Positions 58,465 through 64,000 of a DNA stretch of 64,000 nt are shown piece after piece. The position numbers and the translations under genes are program-made. The stretch is from Cliona cf. orientalis (Eukaryota; Porifera; Demospongiae; Clionaida; Clionaidae): positions 21,447,443-21,511,442 of the forward strand of contig OZ005689.1 in assembly GCA_963930775.1 (NCBI GenBank), written 5' to 3'. The notes under the pieces are model-generated. The model was given only the letters and a program-made list of their open reading frames with translations, searched no databases and had not been told where the DNA came from. Each line of letters starts with the position of its first letter. Position 1 is the first letter of the stretch.

Positions 58465-60725
58465 CTAAAGTTGTTCATGCCAAAGTCTGAAGCAATCACT
58501 GCCGTCTTCTCTTCCTGTTAGGCAGAGCGATGGGTGACCTTCACAATCCTTGCAAAACCACACAGTCTCCTTCCTTCGTGAGCGAACATCCCGGCAGTAT
58601 GTGCAACGTTTACTCTTCGAGTGAGATGGTAAGTGTGATGTACTTGTACTTGTAGGTGGGGGGCATGGTCGTTTGCGAGGTCTACCAGCTCGTTTCCTGC
58701 TCATGTAAGTACCAATGAGCTGCTCAGCAAGCTTCACTCGAAATTGCTTGAGAGTCATTGGTGTGCCTGTTACGCTGAAGCGAGAGTAGAGAATGAAGCT
58801 GTTAGTTGTTGCCACGTCAAACATGAACCAGAACACATACTTATAGTTCTTTGTACACTTGAGACGAACGTGATAGTAGCCTCGCAGCTGATCTGCCTCA
58901 TCGACACCCCCCATGTACATGTTATACAGTAAAACACACAAAGGACAACACACAGATATCCTTGTGCCATCTTTCTGTCGCCTGTCGACGGAAGTGGTTT
59001 CGGAGGGATCAGCAAGTGTGGACGCTACATTTACCACTTTGTTATCTTTCCAGGCTGTAGCAACCAGATTTCCACTCTGACGGAAGGCTGACTCTCCACG
59101 CTGAAATCGCTGAGCTTCCACGCTAATTTCGGATGGATACTGCTTTCTGTTGGTCCTGATCGTGCCACATCCGTAGGTACCCTCAGACAACAACTTTGTC
59201 AAGAGATTGATCGAGGTAAAATAATTATCAAAGTACAACTGGTGGTGCCTTCCTTTGACGGATTCTGCCAAAGTAAGCACCACCTTCTCTCCCAGACCCA
59301 TCTCCCTGTTTCCAGTCGCACCGGTGTACACATTGAAATCGTACATATACCCATTACGCGCATCCGCCATGGCCCACACCTTGAATCCTCTCTTGACCGG
59401 CTTCATAGGGACGTACTGCTTCATCGAGGATCGACCTTTGAAAGGTATCATAGCCTCGTCAATGCTGAGTTCGCAGTGAGGGTAATACGCAGACTTGAAG
59501 TTGGTCTTCAACGCAGATATCACTGGATCCACTTTCTGAAGCCTCGAGTAGCCTTCTTCTCCCCTCGCGGGTAGGGAGTCGTTATCGACAAAATGCAAAA
59601 AGCGGGTGATCTCCTCGAATCTATCCCTTGAGATTCTGTCGGCAATTGGGGCGTATCGAAAATACTCGCTTACTGACCAGTAATCTCTTATTTCAGGGAG
59701 ATGGTTTATCCCCATGAGGATCATAAACCCCATGTAAGCGTGTATCTCTTCCTTAGTTGTCGACCACACCTTGTCAGTACCCTGAAGGACCTGCTCTGCA
59801 TAGCGGTTTGTTTCGTCAACAATCGTTTGCACTAGACTGTCATCAAAAAACAGGGTGAACAGACCAAGTGGGTCTTGGGGGAGTGGTACCCTTGGTCCTG
59901 CCTATTGGGTACAAGGGGTGACGACAACTGGGCGTGCTTGTGTTGACCACTCTGTAATAAATTATCATTATTATTTTATATTACTGTGTATTTGTGTAAT
60001 ATATATACCCTTACTAATTGTATCAGGTGCCGACTGATTGGTGGTGGGAGAGCTCGAGCCAGTGTCCAAGTCGGAGGTAGACCCATCACTCTGGCTGTTA
60101 TCAGGAGCTACAAGTTTGGGTAAGTTCGAGTATTTTATAGTATGTAAATTCATGGGTGGGCAACCCAACCGCATGCATGTTTGTGAGCTTGCAAACCCCA
60201 TGTGTGAATCCACATCCACACTTACGGAACATACCCTTCACGTCTTTAGTGTATATATCTGGATTTCTCTGTTCATAGACTGACACGATATATCTGGAAA
60301 CACATGCACACGTACATGCACATGCACATGCATGCACACATTACATGCTCTCAGTATTAGTCATGCACAGGCACACGCACAATGTCATGCTTTCATAATT
60401 TTGGTCTGTATCATGCATGCATTTGCAGGTCTCTCACTGGAATCACTAGGTTCTGAAGAGGAGGCAGGGTGATCTAAGTCCAAGTCCATGTCATCTTCCG
60501 GTTCTAGATAATATTATTATAATTTATTGTATTATTTCATTGTTTGTTATTGAAATGATTATTCTTGCTCAAAATACCTTCTACTAAATTATCAGACTCA
60601 TAGTCATAGTCAGAATTCAACCCTAAATCATCATCACTTCCATCAGCTATGAAGTCTGTGGATCTGTCTTCATCATCCAGGTACCTCAGTACACTGTCCA
60701 GTTCAATGAAGCCCCTCCTAGCCAT
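58465..60725 (-). pseudogene. piggyBac transposase, intact but for one in-frame TAG
   Basis: Four exons are read from splice signals: 60725-60578 (MARRGFIELD...), 60503-60438, 60107-60009 and 59951-58465. All junctions keep phase, for 599 codons plus stop, against 594 residues in the original piggyBac. The first three exons code an acidic, Ser-rich N-terminus. A TAG at 59904-59902 interrupts exon 4 after TPCTQ, just before AGPRVPLPQDPLGLFTLFFD. Downstream all is open: catalytic Asp residues in LSIDEAMIPF, LYFDNYFTS and GGVDEADQL, and a Cys-rich C-terminal domain from CTYC through CKDC and DCFRLWH. The enzyme cuts and pastes at TTAA without scars. Confidence 0.85.
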
Positions 60726-61256
60726 ACTCGTTTGCAAACGCTCGATAGCAGACCACAACGCGACCAGATCTTCAACCAAAGACGACAGGGCAGCTGCAGA
60801 TCTCCCGCGATCTCGGAGATGACATCACAAACGCGATAGCAATCGATCTAGTGGGCGTTCCGCGACTCGGTAAGGGTGGTTCTAGGTAAAAGTACGTTCG
60901 CGCGGATATATCCGCTATCGTCAATTAACGCGCGCGGATATTTCCGCTGTCGGCCCTAAAGGGTTAAAACTGATAACCGAAAGCCAAGCTGAAGATTGTA
61001 GCTCGTCTAATCCTCCAACTAAACCCCAAAAGAAGGTCCAAGACGCTGATCTTACACGGTGATATCCTGTTTCATCAACCAATATGGATATTGAAGACCC
61101 ATCTACAGTTGAGACATCAAGCTGCCATTACTGAGGAGCTAAGTACGAACCACGAGATACAGTTCTTTTGCCTTTGATGAAAAAATTAATACTTACGGTG
61201 AAAGGTTGTTTATAGTCAATGTTTCTTCTAACATCGGAGATATTTAATTAAATTTC

Positions 61257-61509
61257 AGGGTTGTATACAGAGGGAGGCGCACTGGGATTCCCCCCCCCCC
61301 CCCCCCCCCCCAGAATTCCATAATATTATGTATACAGCACAAAAAACCTGATTACATACAGACATCGTTTATCACAGCATTATGTGATTTATTTACTAGT
61401 ATATGCATGGCAGTGGTGCAAATACATATTATGTACAAAGTAAGTCATCCATGAGATCCCCCCTCCCCCCCCCCCCCCCCCAGAAAAAAAAATCCTGTAT
61501 GCAACCCTA
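61257..61509. mobile_element. MITE with poly-C tracts
   Basis: AGGGTTGTATACAG at the left and CTGTATGCAACCCT at the right; poly-C runs just inside at about 61290-61311 and 61459-61481, so both ends read as C-run on this strand. Confidence 0.6.
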
Positions 61510-61620
61510 TATTAAGGCCTGACCGATACCCTGCACTTAGTAGACCAGCTGTGGTAAGGTTATTGTTTTCATATTATGCCCTTGTGTGTGCTATAACCCT
61601 ATTACCAATGGCTATGTCAG

Positions 61621-61756
61621 ATTGAACAGGAATTTGGACTAATTGTTGGAAAATCTTATACTAAGGGGGAGTTGATAGCAGAGTGGAGTACAAAGAATGT
61701 TCTAGCTATCATATCATATGGACAAAATGTGGAAAACGTGCCATCTCTGCAATAAG
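61621..61756 (+). CDS. Possible terminal exon, unknown protein
   Basis: After the acceptor ATGTCAG a frame reads QIEQEFGLIVGKSYTKGELI and on for 45 codons to TAA. An upstream CTGTG|GTAAGG near 61551 could be the matching donor, giving a 70-nt intron. No wider gene could be assembled: upstream frames at 60968-61140 contain stops. Confidence 0.3.
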
Positions 61757-61936
61757 TGAGGACCTACATGAACATGGTAAGTGTTCATAGTCACTAAAGT
61801 ACATGTATATCGGTTGTGCAATACCATCATGATGCAGATGGACTTTCCAAGCAAAAAGTAACATTGAAGATCTTAGGCAGATGTTTTGCTGTGCGATCTG
61901 GAAGTCATGCTCAATCACATGTATCAGGAGTATCAG

Positions 61937-62213
61937 GGTTTCTTTCAGGGGGGGGTGGGGGGGGGCATTCGCCCCCCTTGGAACCACCTTGCCCCCCCCC
62001 TGGCATTCTCACATTGTCAATTACAAACACTGTGACATAGAAATAGGCAATGGGACAGCTAATTTTGGCTGTCAGATTGCGTCAGAAACGGTCTGAGAGG
62101 ACCTAAATTCCAAAAGTTTTTTGGGGGAGGACCCCCAGACCCCCCTTTATGGCATGTTGTTTGATTCTACTTTGCCCCCCCCCCTTGGGAAATTTTCTGA
62201 AAGAAACCTTGAG
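61937..62213. mobile_element. MITE with poly-G/poly-C ends
   Basis: GGGTTTCTTTCAGGGGGGG at the left and a CCCCCCC run then TTTCTGAAAGAAACC at the right. Confidence 0.65.
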
Positions 62214-63088
62214 TATGATGTAAGTTCAAAACAATGTAATAGTATTATATGGAGCACTTACTACTATTATACCTTACAGGAATCTACAAGCATAGATATA
62301 ATTTTACATGAAACTTATCCTGCTCCAAGAATGATTCTAATATATCAATGGCCAAAGTACATTACTTGATCACTGCAGTAAATGATGTGCTTGGTGAGTA
62401 TCCTTCCCTTTAAGACAAGCTAGTTTTGTTCGCCTCATATTATGTGTATCACCTGAAGTATCCAACTCAAGTAAAAAAAACATCTTTTATTTTTTATTAT
62501 GTGCCACACTGACTCTCATGATCATAGTGGTACATACCTAGCCGCTACTTCAGACATTGAGCATAATATTTAATCATTCAACCCAGTAATGAATCACACA
62601 CAGAACATATATAGAAGCCAACAACTTTCTAGTTCTGGTTCAGATTGCTTTGACTACATTAACTACAGGCTACTATAACCAACTGGTAGTAATAATCATG
62701 CTTGATAGTTGTACTGACCATTTAACTGGTGAGTTATACTAATTTTATGTATTCAACTGGTGAGTTATACTAACTACCTGCATGCATCTACCAGCATGCA
62801 TGCATTACAATAACCATTCAAACGAAAGGTTATACTGATTGTACGTACACATTACAATAACCATAATAAAAAGTCACACAATCGCCAGGCTTCTTAGTTG
62901 CATTAGTCCCTCCACCAGTGGGGTATACTACCTGCTTGTTCAGGTTGGACTAACCACAATCATGGATCACTACAATTACTTGTTCACAGATTATAACAAG
63001 TGTATGAAAAAGTAAAACACAAGTTGGTAGCAATAAGTGTATGCATGCGTGCGTGCAGTAACCGACAGTAAATGATCGGTGTATGGTG
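62214..63088. other. No gene recognised
   Basis: AT-rich, with GTGAGTTATACTAA repeated twice (about 62730-62775) and GCATGCATG runs. Open frames are short. Confidence 0.4.
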
Positions 63089-63310
63089 TACCGTATAGCC
63101 GGAAATATTGGCGGGCATTAAATTTGGCGGTTGAGCCCAAAATCGCTATTGAAAGAATATTGGCGGATTTAAATTTGGCGGTTCGGTACAGGATCGCCAT
63201 ACGTATATATGCGAGTAGGAAATTTTGGCGGATTTTAATTTGGCGGTTGTAATAATAGACCGCCAAACCGCCAAATTTAATTCCCTGCCAAATTTTCCGG
63301 CTATACGGTA
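63089..63310. mobile_element. MITE, TACCGTATAGC family, copy 2
   Basis: TACCGTATAGCCGGAAATAT at the left, TTTTCCGGCTATACGGTA at the right, with ATTTGGCGG blocks in both orientations as in 11575-11764. Confidence 0.8.
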
Positions 63311-63624
63311 TGTGTATGTTTGAAATAATTCACAAATTATCATGATTACAGGTGTATGAATCAATTGATGCAGATGAGATGCACAGGTATGTGCTCTAGA
63401 TGTGCATGTGAGAGAGAGATCAAAGGTAGACATCCTTCGAACTGGAGCACATACCCTGTGCACTGCACCAGCATCCCCAAAAGCTGTAGTAGTGTATGTC
63501 AATAGGAGTAGCAGTAGCAAACAGTACTTCTGCATCCATAATTGAGGCCAGCCTGAGCATGCCCCATGTACACATTGTGGTGGTACAACAGTCACATTCC
63601 ACAGTATCACTGTGTAGTAGTGTG

Positions 63625-63958
63625 CAGGGGCGTGTCCGGGGGGGGGGGGTCAGGGGGCTCGAGCACCCCCCTAAGCCATGTAATGTCTGGCACAATAGCC
63701 AACTTAGTAGCTGTGTGACAACTAATAAACAACAACTAGTAGCTAACACCAACATTGAACTTACTGGACTTGCTCTAAACGGCAGTTTCTCGTCGCTACT
63801 AGGCCTAAAACAGCCTTCTCTGTCATCAAGTTGTCTTCAAGAATGCGTTAATGAGGGGCGTGGTCAACGTTTTGGGGGCATGGCTAAAAGTTTTGCGTGC
63901 GCGCTTTGCGTGCGTTTGGTTCAGCACCTCCTTTCCTCAAATCCTGGACACGCCCCTG
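63625..63958. mobile_element. hAT-type MITE, 5-bp duplication GTGTG
   Basis: CAGGGGCGTGTCCGG at the left and CCTGGACACGCCCCTG at the right. GTGTG lies outside both ends (63620-63624, 63959-63963). Shares GGGCTCGAGCACC with 39189-39526. Confidence 0.85.
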
Positions 63959-64000
63959 GTGTGTAGTACTGTGCATGCATTGGCTGCATATCAGAGGACT

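Larger units (their letters stand above)
57940..60963. mobile_element. piggyBac transposon, 3.02 kb, TTAA target
   Basis: CCCTTTAGGGCCGAC at the left and GTCGGCCCTAAAGGG at the right, each bordered by TTAA (57936-57939, 60964-60967). Subterminal GCGCGGATAT motifs near 60900-60945. One minus-strand gene. Confidence 0.9.

Overview
The window is AT-rich eukaryotic DNA packed with transposable elements. Short introns (69-200 nt), the mix of DNA transposons (KDZ, piggyBac, Merlin, hAT-type MITEs) and a split-repeat tyrosine-recombinase retroelement suggest an early-branching or marine invertebrate. A demosponge is my best guess, but no marker gene settles it. I found no bacterial operons, rRNA, tRNA or CRISPR.

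Layout. 1-6724: head-to-head copies of a TATGTGACC-ended non-autonomous family (here 'MITE-1'), one of them split by a 5.7 kb KDZ transposon. The KDZ element has two divergent genes: a KDZ transposase and a DUF3987-type P-loop protein. 6728-10593: a 3.9 kb element with 34-bp TIRs and TTA target duplications, encoding a ~1.1 kDa-residue DDE-like protein. 10.6-17.5 kb: MITEs, foldbacks and three possible host exons. 17.5-23.9 kb: another MITE-1 copy split by a 5.8 kb DIRS-order (Ngaro/PAT-like) retroelement with broken gag, RT-RNase H and recombinase. 24.5-27.2 kb: a ~130-bp satellite interrupted by two copies of a 0.7 kb MITE. 27-44 kb: mostly MITEs, with no clear gene. 44.5-47.5 kb: a 3 kb element with a broken DUF7869-like transposase; its ends resemble those of MITE-1. 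48-54 kb: repeats and foldbacks. 54.2-55.2 kb: a decayed Merlin transposase. 56.2-56.7 kb: a PARP-domain pseudogene. 56.9-61.0 kb: a GC-rich TTAA-flanked MITE sharing a TTAA with a 3.0 kb piggyBac whose five-part gene has one in-frame stop. 61-64 kb: C-rich and other MITEs.

How it fits together. Nesting gives a relative chronology: MITE-1 copies are the oldest layer, later hit by KDZ and by the DIRS-type element; the DDE element sits right at a MITE-1 edge. MITE-1 carries a conserved 28-codon open exon with a splice donor, reading outward through its left end. Its terminal motif is close to that of the DUF7869-like element, the best candidate in the window for its mobiliser. Almost every transposase here carries frameshifts or stops. 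The KDZ transposase, the 6.7-10.6 kb DDE gene and (bar one codon) piggyBac are the best preserved. Coordinates of exons are my own reading of splice signals; family names come from motif recognition without database searches.
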